DNA from: Ziziphus jujuba
Lineage: Eukaryota; Streptophyta; Magnoliopsida; Rosales; Rhamnaceae
Assembly (NCBI RefSeq): GCF_031755915.1
Contig: NC_083379.1
Location: forward strand, 21,710,001-21,774,000
Length of the DNA: 64,000 nucleotides
Reading direction: 5' to 3'
The translations under genes were made by a program, and so were the position numbers. The notes under the pieces are model-generated. The model did no database searches. It was given only the letters and a program-made list of their open reading frames with translations, and had not been told where the DNA came from. Below, piece after piece: positions 35,944 to 48,905 of the stretch (within the stretch, counting starts at the first letter, position 1; every line of letters begins with the position of its first letter).

Positions 35944-36850
35944 AAGGGACTTATAGAAAGGAACTATGAGGAACAACATCTACAGCCGTTAAATTTGCAT
36001 AATCTTTGTAATTTGATGGCTGTGGATGGTTGTCCTTCACAGTCTATTTTTATAAATCTCTTACCATATCAAAATGGTATATATGTATTTATTTTGTATA
36101 AAATAGCTATATAAGTAAACATATAGTTCCCATTCAAAATACTCGTGATGCCCAAGTCAAACTAGTGTGATGCTCTCCCCGACTTATTCCTTCCTCTAAA
36201 GGGACCAAAGAAAAATAGTATCAAATACTATTTTAAGAGAAACAAATTAAGGATTAAACAATACAAAAGTGAGCAATCATGAAACTACCAAAACATCCGT
36301 GTCTTCAAACCGAGTTTTATAGGATAATTCATCAATCGAAACCACTTGCTTAAAGTTGGTACCAACACCTATGAATTATCAAAATTACATTCTTCTCTAT
36401 TTCAAATTAAAATACAAGCAATTTCATATATATCATCAATTCTATTTTCTACACCTATTTACCACCATTACCAAAATTCAAGGATCCAAAACAAATTCTT
36501 CCAAGAACTTATTTATCTAAATAAACCATCACAATTTAATAATAACTTAATAATTTCAAAACAAGCTTAAAATCCATAATTTTCTTATTAATGAAACCAC
36601 TACCACCGGTACAATTCTTAATACCAAACATAAAATTCCAACTCCCCAACTAAGAATTCTAACCCAAATAATTTTTCATGTAGCATGGTAAACATCATGT
36701 GGTAAATATGGGAAAGAGAAGATTTATTTGATGGAAGTTAACTCTGTAGGGGATTTTTTGAATTGCTTAAAACCTCTTAGTATAATTTGAAATAGGGTTA
36801 AATCTGAGGGGGTTTAAATGATATTTAGCCAAGATACATTTATATCCAAA
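34406..36850. other. Unassigned AT-rich DNA
   Basis: No gene is supported. It contains (AAT)n/(ATC)n/(ATT)n runs at 35298-35345, a (TA)n run at 35896-35942, and an imperfect inverted repeat around ACAGCCGTTAAATTTG / AATTTGATGGCTGTGG (35981-36027) that may come from a small transposon. Several open stretches lack any recognisable motif. Confidence 0.45.
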
Positions 36851-38640
36851 GTGATACTTAGGAGTGATAATAACCAATCCATTTGCAAAGAAAAAATTTG
36901 GCTGGTCTTCCTAGATTATTTGGAGATAAATTCAGGCAAAAACTAGAAGAAAAATATAATAGAACAATTCGTTATGATAGATTAACCTATAGAGACTTGA
37001 TTAACCCAGTACAAAAGGAATGTCTGCATATTTATGCAGATTTCATAATCCAAAAACATCTTAAAAAAGAAAAACATCATTCTAAGAAAAAGAATATGAT
37101 TTAAGAAAAAGAATATGATCTTTTTGTAAAAAATTTGGCTATCAAAATATCCAAAATTTTTAAGAGTTGTAACGAATAATGCAGCAACAAGAAGAAAAAT
37201 AAAAGCAAGTTTTGTAAGGTTTCCTAAAAGCCAAATGGCAAAAGAGATGATGAGTAAAGATAATTCTATAAAATATTTTAAGTGTGGAAAAAAAAAAGGA
37301 TATTTAGCAAGATTTTGTAGCATTAGAAAGGAAATTAATAGTTTAGAACTAAGTCTAGAGAAAAACAATAACTAGAAAACAAGATGATAGACTCTGAGTC
37401 TGGCACCTAAAAAATAAATGCATATTTTGGATATGGATATTAAATTGATAAAATAAAGACATTTTATGATTAGAGGATTTAGAAATCAGTATGTTTAAAA
37501 TCAAAGACCAAGATTTACTTTTAGAAGTTATAAACAAAATTGATAACCCATAAATTCAAAAAGCCCACCTTGAAGAAATTAGGAATTGAATGAAACTTTC
37601 TCTTGTAAGTAACCCAAAATTATATTATCACGCTCAAAACCCTACCCTACTAAATGACTAGCAACTCACTTTAATAAATTATCTTGTCTCTGTTTTCAGT
37701 TATCAATATTTTGTGAGAAAACATCATTTTACTTGCCTCAGAGTTTTAGAAAAATTGTTTTTGTCCTAAAACAAGCAAAAAGAAAAGGTACTTCTTGAAC
37801 AAAAATTCTCTTTGGACACATAAAATTTCAATCTTCAAAATGAGAGACTTTAGTAATATTGAACAATAAACATTCACTATATCAATGGGACAACATTACT
37901 AGTTTTTCCAAATATCAAAAGTTTTAAGGTACTACAATGAAATAGTCAAACAAAAGAAACTGAAACCTAATTATGAATCTTCTGAAACATTTACAAAATA
38001 CGTTGACTAGATTCATTGTAGACAATCAAATATTTGCATAGACTACTCAAACCTTTATTCTTTTGTGCTCTATCCCCTATAATTAGACTACAATTATTCC
38101 CTAATGTCTTTAGATTATTCTTCATCATTTGAATAGAAATATCATCATTTTGATGGAGGGAACAAGAATAATAATGAGCAAGTTTTTTTGAAGTTTTTAC
38201 TAGTGATAAAGAGGGAACAGGAACAATAACAAATAATGACGAAGTTGTTTTAAGTTTTATCAACAAAGCAGAAGAGAAAATTATCAATAGTCTAATCATT
38301 CAGAAACCAAAACAAATAATTTTTCTTAAAGAATCAAAAAACTACTTGAAAGTACTCAAATAAAAACAAAAATTCAAAATATTCACAAGAATTTGAAAAA
38401 AAAAATTTGTCTGTGCTGAAATACCAAATGCTTTCTAGAAAATAAAATAACATATTGAATTGCTTGAGTGTTGTAACAAAGAAATTCAAGATTTATTCAA
38501 TAAAGGCCTGAAAAAGGAAAGCCAATCCCCTTCCATGTAGCTGTTGTTAACAACAAAAATGTTGAATTAGAAAAGGGAGTTCCTATACTTGTAATAAATT
38601 ATGGCCCTCATTCTCCAAAATAATAATAATAAATTATAAT
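36850..38640 (+). pseudogene. Endogenous pararetrovirus remnant (caulimovirid-like), broken
   Basis: This is an old integrated plant pararetrovirus fragment in virus gene order. The coat-protein end is read at 36883-37104 and past a frameshift, with a DRLTYRDLINPVQKEC-like segment and a lysine-rich tail. A zinc knuckle of the CX2C type with altered spacing follows at about 37280-37325. At about 38460-38625 comes the start of a reverse transcriptase domain, with KEIQDLFNKGL and GVPILVINYGP blocks. Stops and frameshifts are frequent, and the RT is cut before its catalytic motif, just upstream of the next copia element. A gypsy gag is the alternative, but the RT entry block favours a caulimovirid. 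It cannot give virus. Confidence 0.55.
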
Positions 38641-38642
38641 CC

Positions 38643-39175
38643 TGTTGATAAGGCCCTAAGGTTTGTTTTGAGAAATTGGTGGGATTTTCAAAATATTAAA
38701 ATAATATTTTGAAAAAGATGTGTTGAGAGTTTTTAGGGAAAAAGACTCTAAGTTGAGAGTTGGAGTTTTACACGTTCTTTTCAACGTTCTTTCATTTTTC
38801 AAAAAAAAAAAACATAGAGAAAAAGTTTTGAAAAATACGTAAAAAACCAGAGAGAAAATATAGTCATTTTCATAGTGTGGTAAAGTGAAGGTACACAAAA
38901 AGTTCATAAGAAAGATTTTGGAGGTGCCATGTCCAATTTCTTTGCAATCGTTGTATCCTGAGAGACGATCGTCACAAAACATCTGTACCAATGGGCAAAA
39001 AACGTCTTAAGGACACTGTAATATCACACAGGCCTCGATCAAATTTACAAAAAGCAGATCAATACAAGGACATACAGGTTCTAATTTATTTTGATTATTC
39101 TATGTAATTGTATTTTACGCTGTTTCATGTTATCCACATGTATTTACATATATATTCATACATATTTTTCAACAA
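38643..39175 (+). repeat. 5' LTR of copia copy 2
   Basis: It begins TGTTGATAAGG and ends TTTTCAACA. Compared with the 3' LTR it lacks a segment near the start but shares AACCAGAGAGAAAATATAGT, CATGTCCAATTTCTTTGCA and AAGGACATACAGGTTCTAAT. Confidence 0.8.
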
Positions 39176-39257
39176 TCTTAAGATGTTTTTCTTTTTATAT
39201 ATGTATATATATGTGGAGATGTTGATACATTTATCTGATTATGTGAATTGGTTGTTG

Positions 39258-39296
<39 letters not shown>

Positions 39297-39879
39297 TGGA
39301 TATGTGATTTGCGTGCTTCGGGTTTCGGGAAAAAATATATATATATATATATATTATTTTGCATCAAACTCGTGTATGTTATATACGTTGGGTTTTTATT
39401 TATTTTGTTTAATTATTTCTTCATGCCCATGGTTTTATGAATTCCATTTGGTTGTGTGATTTTATAAATGTATTTGTTTGATTTGAGTGTGGAAATAAAG
39501 AAAAAAAATTTGTTTTCCCATGAGGTGTAAAATTTTTTGGGCAATTATTTACTTTTGTTTTGAATCAAAAATTTTTCCCAAAATTGAATTGCCCATGAAT
39601 TTCTAAGCTTTTTGATTAGTTTCTGATAATTTTCTATCATCGAAACCGGGTCAGCTGACCCGTTTACCAGGAAAATGAGTTGAGAAAACCCGGTTGGAGG
39701 TTGAAAATGGGTTAGTAGGTCAGAAAAAGGGGTGCAGGCCAGTTCTGGGTTAACGGGTCTAAATTTTAAATTTTGATGGACCTAATCCAGTTTCAAAATC
39801 TAGCCCGTGGTTAGAATAGGCTATTGTTCCACCTAAGACCAAGGCCCAATTCAAACCCAGGGCTAAGAGGATTTGGCCC

Positions 39880-40440
39880 AACTGATTTTGGGCACCTCAC
39901 ATGTCGTGATGAGTTAGTGCCACTTGGCATAATGAAATGTTGACAAGTGATGCACAGTGGCAAGGCGACGTGGAGCACCGTGGCGAGGCCACATGTTGAG
40001 CTATGAGTCGAGACACGCGTCACCTGTTACAGGTGACACGTGTTGACCTCCAACGAGAGCCACATGTCACATTAGGGAGACAACATGTGTCGACTTGGTA
40101 CAGGTGACACATGTCAGACTCTAACATGTGACACATTTCGATCAGAGAAGGCACTATGTGTGTGGCTGTGCACACGAGTGCCTGACATCACCAACATGTA
40201 AGGCGACGTGCTGGTGCCACATTAGTTGCTCCGCCACATGGCGGATGACACATCAACTTCAAGTGCCACATGTCACGACATGTCAGCATATGTGATGATG
40301 TGCCGGTGCACCACGTCAGCACTCGAGGCCACGTGGCAGTGCCACATCATTAGGGTGCCACATCATCAATAATGACACATGGCTATGTCGTCAGCAATGA
40401 TATCATTCTTGTGTAACTAATGATGTTAGTTCCGGTGGGT
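39880..40440 (+). repeat. ACGT/CACGTG-rich array in the leader of copia copy 2
   Basis: Repeated variants of GCCACATGTC, GACACGTGT and GCCACGTGGCAG occur on both strands. A perfect 15-base palindrome CACCTGTTACAGGTG is at 40021-40035, followed at once by ACACGTGT, and CGACTTGGTACAGGTGAC recurs near 40089. It is the homologue of 28600-29250, with different individual motifs kept. Confidence 0.75.
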
Positions 40441-40622
40441 GTATAAAGCAATTTTGTAAGTATATATAGTAATTTTGTGGGTGTATATAGAAATTTTATG
40501 GTGTATACAGAAACCTCTATAAAATCACATTTTTTGTGTTTTCTTGTTGGAAATTGATTATAATTAGTTTGTTAAGATAAAAATAACAACTAAGTGATTT
40601 CTGTTTTGTGATTTTTACAGAA

Positions 40623-43600
40623 ATGGCAAGTGGAGACAATAGGACTATACCCACTCAGACTTCTGGGAATTCAGATGTATCCTTCTGCTAGTCACGCAAA
40701 GAGACCTGAGAAATTTAATAGAGCAAACTTCAAGAAGTGGTAGTAGAAAATGCTGTTTTACTTAACCATGTTGGGACTTACGAGGTACTTAACTGAAGAT
40801 GCGCCACCTAGTAATGAAAAGAATGATAACAAGACACTCATGGCGGTGGATGCATGGAGCAATTCCGATTACTTATGTCGGAATTATGTCCTGAATGGCT
40901 TGTCTGATGCCCTGTATGGAGTATACTGTGGCACGAAATCAACAAAGGAATTGTGGGAAACACTAGACCAAAAATACAAGACTGGGAATCCGGGTTCAGG
41001 AAAATTTATTGCAGGTCGATTCTTAGACTACATGATGGTGGATATGAAGCCAATAATGAGTCAAGTATATGAGTTACAAGTATTGATTCAAGAACTTCTT
41101 GCTGAAGGGATGATTATGAATGAAGCCTTACAAGTGGCTTCTATGATTGGGAAGCTACCTCTAGTTGGAGTGGCTTCAGGAATTATCTCAAGCACAAAAG
41201 AAAGGAGATGAATATGGAGCCTCTTATTAGCAAGCTTCGCATTGAAGATGACAACAGGAAATCTAATAAAAGAGCTTCTAAGGTCATAGTGAAAGCTAAT
41301 GTTGTGGAACATGGTTAGAGCTCCAAGAATACGAAGAAAACAAGAAAAGCATTCAGGTTGGGGCCTAAAGGAGGAATGTCCAAGAAAGCAAAGTTTCAAG
41401 GCAAGTGTTTTAACTATGACAAGATGGATAACAGAACTACAGAATGCAGGCTGCCGAAGAGAAAGAGGAACAAAAAGACATAGATGATGGAGGATATCAC
41501 TCGAAAGGTTAATGACATTGACCTTAGCATTGTAATCTCTGAGGTAAACTTGGTGGATCTAATCCTAGAAAGTGATGGGTAGATACTGGTGCAACCCGCG
41601 ACGTGTATCCAGATAGGAGCATGTTCACTTCTTTCGAATAAAAAAAGAATGGAAAAAAGTTGTTCATGGGTAAGTTCGCCACTTCAAAAATCTAAGGTGA
41701 GGGAAAAGTAATCCTGAAGATGACCTCTAGGAAGGAGCTGACTTTGAATAATGTACTATATGTTCCAGACATTTGCAAGAATCTGGTATCTGGATTGCTA
41801 TTGAGCAAACATGGTTTTTGCTTAGTGTTTGAGTCAGATAAGGTTATTTTGTCCAAATTTAGGATGTTTGTGAAAAAGGGATATGTAGTTAACGATTTAC
41901 TTAAACTCAATGTAATGACTGTAAAGCCAAAAGAAATTAATAAAGCTAGTAGTTCTTCTATTTACTTGTTTAAGTCTTCCATTTTGTGGTATGGTAGACT
42001 AGGACATGTTAATTTTAATTCTCTGTAGAGGTTAATTAACTTAAATTATATTTCCATGTTTAAAATTGATTCCAACCATAAGTGTGAAAATTGTGTGGAA
42101 GCAAAATCAATAAGGTCATCATATTAAATAATTGATAGAAATAATGAACCTTTGGATTTAATACATAGTGATGTATGTGATTTAGAATTCGCACCGACTA
42201 AGGTGGTAATAAGTATTTTATTACCTTTATTGATGATAGCATGAAATATTGCTATGTATACTTGTTTAAGAGCAAAGATGAGGCTATATAGAAATTTATT
42301 CTCTATAAAATAAAAGTTGAGAATCAACTCAACAGAAAAGTTAAAGTGATAAAAAGTGATCATGGTGGAGAGTATGTAACTTCATTTGGAAAGTATTGTG
42401 CTCAACATGACATTATTCATGGAAGTTACTCCACTATATTCACCACAATCTAATGGTGTGGCTGAATGAAAAAATATAACTTTGAAAGAAATGACGAATG
42501 CCATGCTGATAAATTCTGGATTACCTCAGAACTTGTGGAGGGAAGCCATTTTGTTGGCAAACAACCTTTTAAATAAGGTGCCCCAAAAAAATTAGGTAAA
42601 GACATCCTATGAGCTATGGAAGGGAAGACAACCTTCCTATAAATATTTACGAGTGTAGGGGTGTCTAGCCAAAGTAGTAGTACCCACACCTAAAAAGGTG
42701 AAGATAGGTCCCAAAACAGTTGGTTGCATCTTCAAAGGTTATGCATAGAATAGTAGTGCATATCGGCTTTTTGTGTATAGGTCAGAAATTCTTGATATCC
42801 ACAAGAATACAATAATGGAATCGAGAAATGCATCATTTTTTGAAAACATTTTTCTGTATAAAGTGGAAGAAGGACCGAGTTCTTCTAAATGAACTTATGA
42901 TGCTATCAATGATGATAATAATGATAGTGATCGAGAACAAGAGAATGAAGATGAGACTGAGGTTGAGATTAGACGTAGCAAAAGAGTGAGAACTGAAACA
43001 TCCTATGGTCCGAATTTTCTTACTTTTATGCTAGGAAGTGAACCCAAAGCTTCCAAAAGGCTGTAAATTCTCTTGAAGGAAATTTATAGAAAGAAGCCAT
43101 AAGAAGTGAGATTGATTCCATCCTGTAGAATCACACTTAGAAGTTAGTAGATTTTCCTCCATGTTGTAAACCTTTGGGTTACAAATAGATTTTTAAAAGG
43201 AAGATGAAAGCAGATGGCTTAATAGATAAATACAAGGTGAGGCTTGTAATTAAGGGATACAAGCAAAAAGAAGGTTTTGATTATTTTGATCCTTATTCTC
43301 CAATAATGAGAATAAATTCCATAACGATGGTACTAGTAATCGCTGCATTGCAGAATCTTGAAGTACATCAAATGGATGTAAAAACAATCTTTCTTAATGG
43401 AGATCTAGATTAAAAGATCTACATGGAACAACATGAGGGTTTCTCCACTTCAGGGCAAGAAAAGAAAGTCTGTAGATTGGTAAAGTCCTTATATGGACTT
43501 AAACAAGCTCCAAAGCAGTGGCATCAAAAAATTTTAAAATAAATGAATGTGACAAATGTATCTATGTAAAAAATAGAAAGAATGGATATGTGATTCTATG

Positions 43601-45610
43601 TTTGTATGTAGATGACATACTCATAGTCGGTAGTGACGACAATATGGTCCGAACTACCAAAAGCCATGTTAAATTCCAAATTTGATATAAAGATATGGGG
43701 CTTGCTGATATGATTTTAGGTATGAAAATCACAATGACTTCGAATGGAATCATTTTTAATTAAACGCATTATGTGGATAAAATACTGGCTAAGTTGATGC
43801 GAATCCGTCCATGCTTGCACAATCAACAACCCGTTGGGTTACTGACCCGATACGGATGAAGACCGGACCGACCATTAGGGCTCAAGCTAAGATGTTTAGG
43901 GCCAAATTTTCTACCTTATCCAGGGGGTAATTCATTCTCAAGAGCACTTGTCCATACCCGAAGATCCAAGACTTGTTTTGGGCATACAAGTGGTGGAAGT
44001 CGATACGGATCCGGATAGCGGTTTTGGTACATTTGTGGAGTCTGGGCAGGAAAAAATGGTTCTAAATCTTTATGGATTCAGTAAATATCACTAAGAGTTC
44101 CTGGAATCAAGTCAAGGCAGAAGTAAAACCAATTTGTACGGACTTGTATGGACAGCTTCAAAATTTGGCCGAAAATTGTTGTATTGCTTGCTGGCTTTAC
44201 TGTATTTTGCTGAGTTGATTTTTTTCTCTTTCTTCCAAGCAAGGGAAACCTGTGGAAATCCATAATAAGCTTATTTGGCATCCTAAAAAGCATATTAAAG
44301 CTGATTTAGAGCTCAAATTGGTCAAAGATTGGTCAAAGTCAACTTAGTCAAAAAGCTAGTATTTTAGTTTCTTAATTTGATTATACTTTTTGTTTTAGAA
44401 AATTACCATTACTTTTATTTATTTATTTGCTGGACAAATAAGTTTAGGAAAGTTATTATTTTATTATTTTTATTGTAAATTAATTAATTCCTATTTCAAA
44501 ATAAAAGAATTAATTAATCCAAATTAGATGAGGAAAGGAGGAGACTTTCGGCTACATTAGGATTCTTCATTGCATGGTTGGTTTTTTTCCTTTTTGTTTT
44601 AGGGTTTTATTTTGTTTTCTCTTAGCCAATAAAATAGCTTGTTTTTTTTTAGGAAGAATACACCATTAATAATATTCAGAAGTTATTTTGTGAGATTAAA
44701 TTTCTCTTTGTTCTTTTTAACACCTAAAACACCGTTAGAGAGTGAATGTTTTAGCTTGACTTATCAATAGGACTTTCATAACCTATTGTGGCATCTTTAC
44801 TATATACCAAAGTTTCTAATCATAGGTTAGTTAGGGGTCAAAGTGACCATTAGAACTTGAACATAATTAGATCTGGGCTAATATAATATAGGTTTAGGAG
44901 CAGTTCATCATAGGTTCGTATCATAAGTTTAGTAATGATAATACTAGTATAGCCAGAACACCCATAGATATGAGTTTACACTTATCCAAAAATAAAGGAG
45001 AAAGTGTATCTCAAGTGGAATATGTAAGGGTGATTGGAAATCTGATGTATCTGCTGAGTTGTACCAGACCAAAACTTAGCCTACACAATAAGTAGACTAA
45101 GTAGATACACGAGTAATCCCAATGAAGATCATTTGAAAGGGAATCGTTAGAGTACTAAGGTACTTAGGATATACTCATGAATATGGACTACACTATACAA
45201 GATACCCCGATGTATTAGAAGGATACAGTGATCCAAATTGGATATCATATATCAAAGATTCAAAGTCCACCAGTGGCTATGTGATAGAATTTGAGTTTAT
45301 CGTATTTGATAAATGTGTTGAAGAGGCAGAATGGCTACACCAATTTTTAGAGGACATTCTCAGGTGGCTTAAACCTGTGCTAGCAATAAGTTTACATTGT
45401 GATAGTCAATCTACAATTGACAGGGCACAAAATATTATGTATAATGGAAAGTCTAGACATATTCGTCATAAACACAATTCCATTAGACAATTAATCTCAA
45501 CTAGAGTTATCTCAATAGACTATGTAAAGTCAAAAGATAACATTGCAGATCCACTAATCGAAGGGTTAAATAGAGAATTAGTTGAGAAGTCATCAAGGGG
45601 AAGGGAATAA
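40623..45610 (+). pseudogene. Gag-pol of copia copy 2, broken
   Basis: The start is ATGGCAAGTGGAG at 40623. The gag domain is open at 40750-41211 (UBN2 type). A degenerate knuckle and protease region follow (about 41410-41700). A GAG-pre-integrase block has WYGRLGHVNFNSL at about 41989-42028, and integrase remnants run to about 42680. Reverse transcriptase is at 43200-43780 with LYVDDILIVGSDDN. The RNase H end is found after the nested LTR at 45281-45610 ([25 protein letters not shown]). Multiple stops and small indels make it non-functional. Confidence 0.85.
43795..44923. repeat. Solo LTR (gypsy-like) nested in copia copy 2
   Basis: The copia sequence is split between AAAATACTGGC and TTTAGTAATGATAATAC. 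The 1129-bp insert begins TGATGCGAATCC and ends GGTTCGTATCA, which are imperfect inverted termini of the TG...CA type. It is flanked by a perfect 5-bp duplication TAAGT (43790-43794 and 44924-44928). No coding region lies inside, so it is a solo LTR left after LTR-LTR recombination. Its 3' part resembles the gypsy LTR at 1034-1934. Confidence 0.88.
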
Positions 45611-46196
45611 AAACCCGTGAGTAAAGTTGATACGATGGAAACCCGACTGAGTTGACTGGAGATACTAAGATCTAGGTTTAATGGGACAATACAATTGTAA
45701 AGACTGCTAGGGATCACTGTGAGGGTTAATCATCTGCTCATTCCTTTGATAAAACAGTGATAGAAAGAGATTAAGAGTATGCTTTTAATGATTCCTATAA
45801 GTGTGTGTTTGGTAATCAATGCATAGTCATGCTGATTATATAGGAAATAGGAATCACCTAAGTGAGAGAGAAGAGTGGCTACTTCAAAGGAGAATTGTTA
45901 AAGGCGCAATTCTTTAGAAACTCTCGCAGAACTGGGGAGATGTTCAGGGCCAAAATGAACACAACAGTGAGAACTAAAGTGTACTAGGAAGGAAACATGT
46001 GTGGGTTATATTGTCATTTACGCAAAGGACGAAATGGTTCAAAGATATCGCATCTACCATAAGTCAGTAAAGTAGATGTAGCCTTATAAGGGAAGGTTTA
46101 AAGAGTAACATCTACCTATCCTATGCAGGTCCGACTGTAGAGCTTTACCACCAGAGTCATGCTTTGTTTTAGTAGTCAAATAATTCATGTGGGGAT

Positions 46197-46710
46197 TGTT
46201 ATAGTTTTGGGCTAAAATTTGAATGATTTTTCCTTTCTAGGGCCTTAAAGGTTTTTGGGATTGGTATTTTGAAAAAGGTGTGTTGAGAGTTAGGGTTTTA
46301 CATGTTCTTTTCAACATTCTTTCAGTTTTTAGTTTTCAGAAGAAACACACAGAAAAAGTTTTGAAAAATACATGAAAAACCAGAGAGAAAATATAGTGAT
46401 TTGCATAGTGTGGTAAAGTGAAGGTACGCTGAAAGTTCGTAGGTTAGATTTTGGAGATGTCATGTCCAATTTCTTTGCAGCCGTTATATCCGGGAAGATG
46501 ATCGTCACCAAACACCTACACCAGTGGGCCAAAAATGCCGTAAGAACACTGTGGTATCACACATGTCTCGATCAAATTTACAAAGAGCAGATCAATACAA
46601 GGACATACAGGTTCTAATTTATTTTGATTAATATATTATGTAATTGTATTTTACGTTGTTTCATGTTATCCATATGTATTTACATATATATTCATACATA
46701 TTTTCCAACA
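46197..46710 (+). repeat. 3' LTR of copia copy 2
   Basis: It follows the purine tract GTGGGGA (about 46189-46195), begins TGTTATAG and ends TTCCAACA. Confidence 0.82.
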
Positions 46711-48484
46711 AATTTTTCTTATCTATCTCCAATAATGTCCCTTGAAGACATTTCAACAACCAATTGTTTAGTAATGACAAAAACCTTTTCACAAAGTAAA
46801 GGAACTTATCTTTCTCATCTTACTTCTTTTTATGTTTATTTTCCTTTATCAGAAGTAGCAATTATTCAAAAGAATTCCCAAAAAATGAACCAAAAAATAT
46901 TTTTCAAAACAATCTTCAGAATTTATCTTACCTATGGACTTAGAAATTTTCTAAAATGACCTTGGCAAGCAATTAGCAAAATCTTCCAAAAGAGTTTTTC
47001 TTTATCCCCAAAAATATATAGAAAACTCAAAGATTTTATGGATTCAAATTAGTAGATTAAGATTCTATTGCCATCAACTATTATTTTTCAAAACAAGATC
47101 AGAACTCTATTAGACATTCAACTGTCCAAATTCTCAAGGTTCTCACACCCATTTCATGAGGAACTAATCTTTTCCAACCTAAAAAATTTTCTCAAAACTT
47201 TGATCCCATAGGGTATAACTACTGGGATTATTGTGATGCACGGTCATATGCATTTCACTTCCAAAATTCACAATTGATATAAGTACTATTCAGTTTAAAC
47301 TTCCCTAAATATAATTATACAAATTGTAAATCATAAGGCATATATTAAATCCAAAAGATTCACATACAAATAGCATATGGCATGCTCAAGAATATATGAA
47401 TGCAGGCACTTCAACATATACATATATTCTAGAAATTAAATGGGGTTTATAAAGTTCCCACTCATAGTATATTTCCATTGATTTTTATCTAGTGAAATGA
47501 CCTACAGTCCAATTCCATGGCTTTGTCTATTTAAAACTAACACTTAAACCACCTTTCTCAATCCAAAACGTACATACACTTGTAATAATATGAGTAAACC
47601 ATATAGATAATTACTTCTACTACAAGTTATTCATTCTCAAACTTAGGCAATATACCATTCTCATTGTAATTTCTCTTTTTACCTAATTTTCCAAATTATC
47701 AAGCTTGGTATTTTAAAACCACACTAACAATCATCACCGTTAATTAACAAACCAACCCAAATTCAACTCAATTCACCTAAGTTATAACTTAAGCCAACTA
47801 TAAGGATCTTGTATTAAATGAAATTGTCCTTGATGTCTAGTATAATAGATTCTATCATCTTTTTTGTTTTTGTTTGCTTAATATCATTGATTTAAATACT
47901 ATCAATATTAATTATAAATAATATTGTATTTTCATGTTATTATTTTATATTTTTATATAATCAACTATCAATTTGTAATTATGAGATTCTAATGAATCCA
48001 TCTTATACAAAAAAGTATAGCAAATATATATATATATATATATATATTTATCAATAAATAGAACCTATCAAGTTTATTTATTTAATTCATTCAATTTTAT
48101 TTATATCATTAAATATTTAAAAAATAATTAAAAGATATAAAAAAAAACTATTAGTAAAATTAATTTTGTAAAATAATTTGCTAAATATGAATAATATTTA
48201 TGAATTTTTTTATAAAAATTTCTAAAATTTTTATGAAAATTTTGAAAATTTACATAGAAATTGATATTATAGTTTTTTTAATCAAATTGTTAAATATTTA
48301 ATGTAGATATTTTAATAAAAATTTCTATAAAAATTTTGATGAAATTTTAAAATTTTTAATAAATATTATGAAAATTTTATTTTTTGCATCTAAAATTTTA
48401 ATTTTTCTTAATCTATTAAAAAAATAAAAATTTTGGTGAGAATTTGAGATATTTAAAAACCTTGCCCTGGGGGTAATATTCTAA
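46711..48484. other. Unassigned AT-rich DNA 3' of copia copy 2
   Basis: No gene is supported. A stop-free stretch at about 46729-46959 could be another fragment of the viral remnant that copy 2 interrupted, but no motif proves it. The rest is very AT-rich with a (TA)n run at about 48025-48046. Confidence 0.4.
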
Positions 48485-48905
48485 CATGAATGCCGGTACA
48501 CGAGAAAGACCACAGTCCGACAAAGCAGAGGTAAATTTCACTTCCCCAAAATGCAATTAGAAATTCACAATGTGATTGGACAGTGATTTTTGTCCAAAAT
48601 AATAAGCAAGTGGGATTATATCCTCACCATTTATAGATGAAGTCATTTTGGCCGCTTGGTCAATCGGAGCATCCAACGTCAGTACACGAACCAAAGGGCA
48701 AGGATATCCTCACCCTTGAGAGTGGGATCCAAAACGACAGCGGTCTGTAATACTATATTGGATGAGAATCTTGGTTGTCGAGCCGTTGGAATTTGATTGC
48801 TCGTGACTTTCATGCTTTTCCCCACAGGTGTTCAATTGGCAATCAGCACCTCTTCGACCGGAACAAAAAAAATTTCTTCCTCTTCCGACCTTTAGCAGAG
48901 GAGGA
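48485..48905 (+). promoter_or_regulatory. Allantoinase promoter and 5' UTR
   Basis: The local rise in GC content marks the gene's upstream region. It contains GTGATTGGAC (inverted CCAAT) near 48571, a TTATATC stretch near 48616, and the block AACCAAAGGGCAAGGATATC...GGATCCAAAACGACAGCGG (48689-48743). That block is found again, inverted, at 54325-54460. The 5' UTR-like end (from GAGAATCTTGG at about 48764) is repeated directly at about 54903. Confidence 0.55.

Larger units (their letters stand above)
38643..46710 (+). mobile_element. Ty1/copia LTR retrotransposon, copy 2 (with nested solo LTR)
   Basis: It has the same family, order and orientation as copy 1, with LTRs at 38643-39175 and 46197-46710. 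The 5-bp flanks AATCC and AATTT are not an exact target duplication, so ends have diverged or rearranged. Its coding region is interrupted at 43795-44923 by an unrelated solo LTR. Without that insertion it would be about 6.9 kb. Gag and pol carry many stops. Confidence 0.87.

Noticed and set aside
36840..37110. Intact viral gene
   Set aside because: The coat-protein-like reading is short, frameshifted and cut off from other domains; only a dead remnant is supported.
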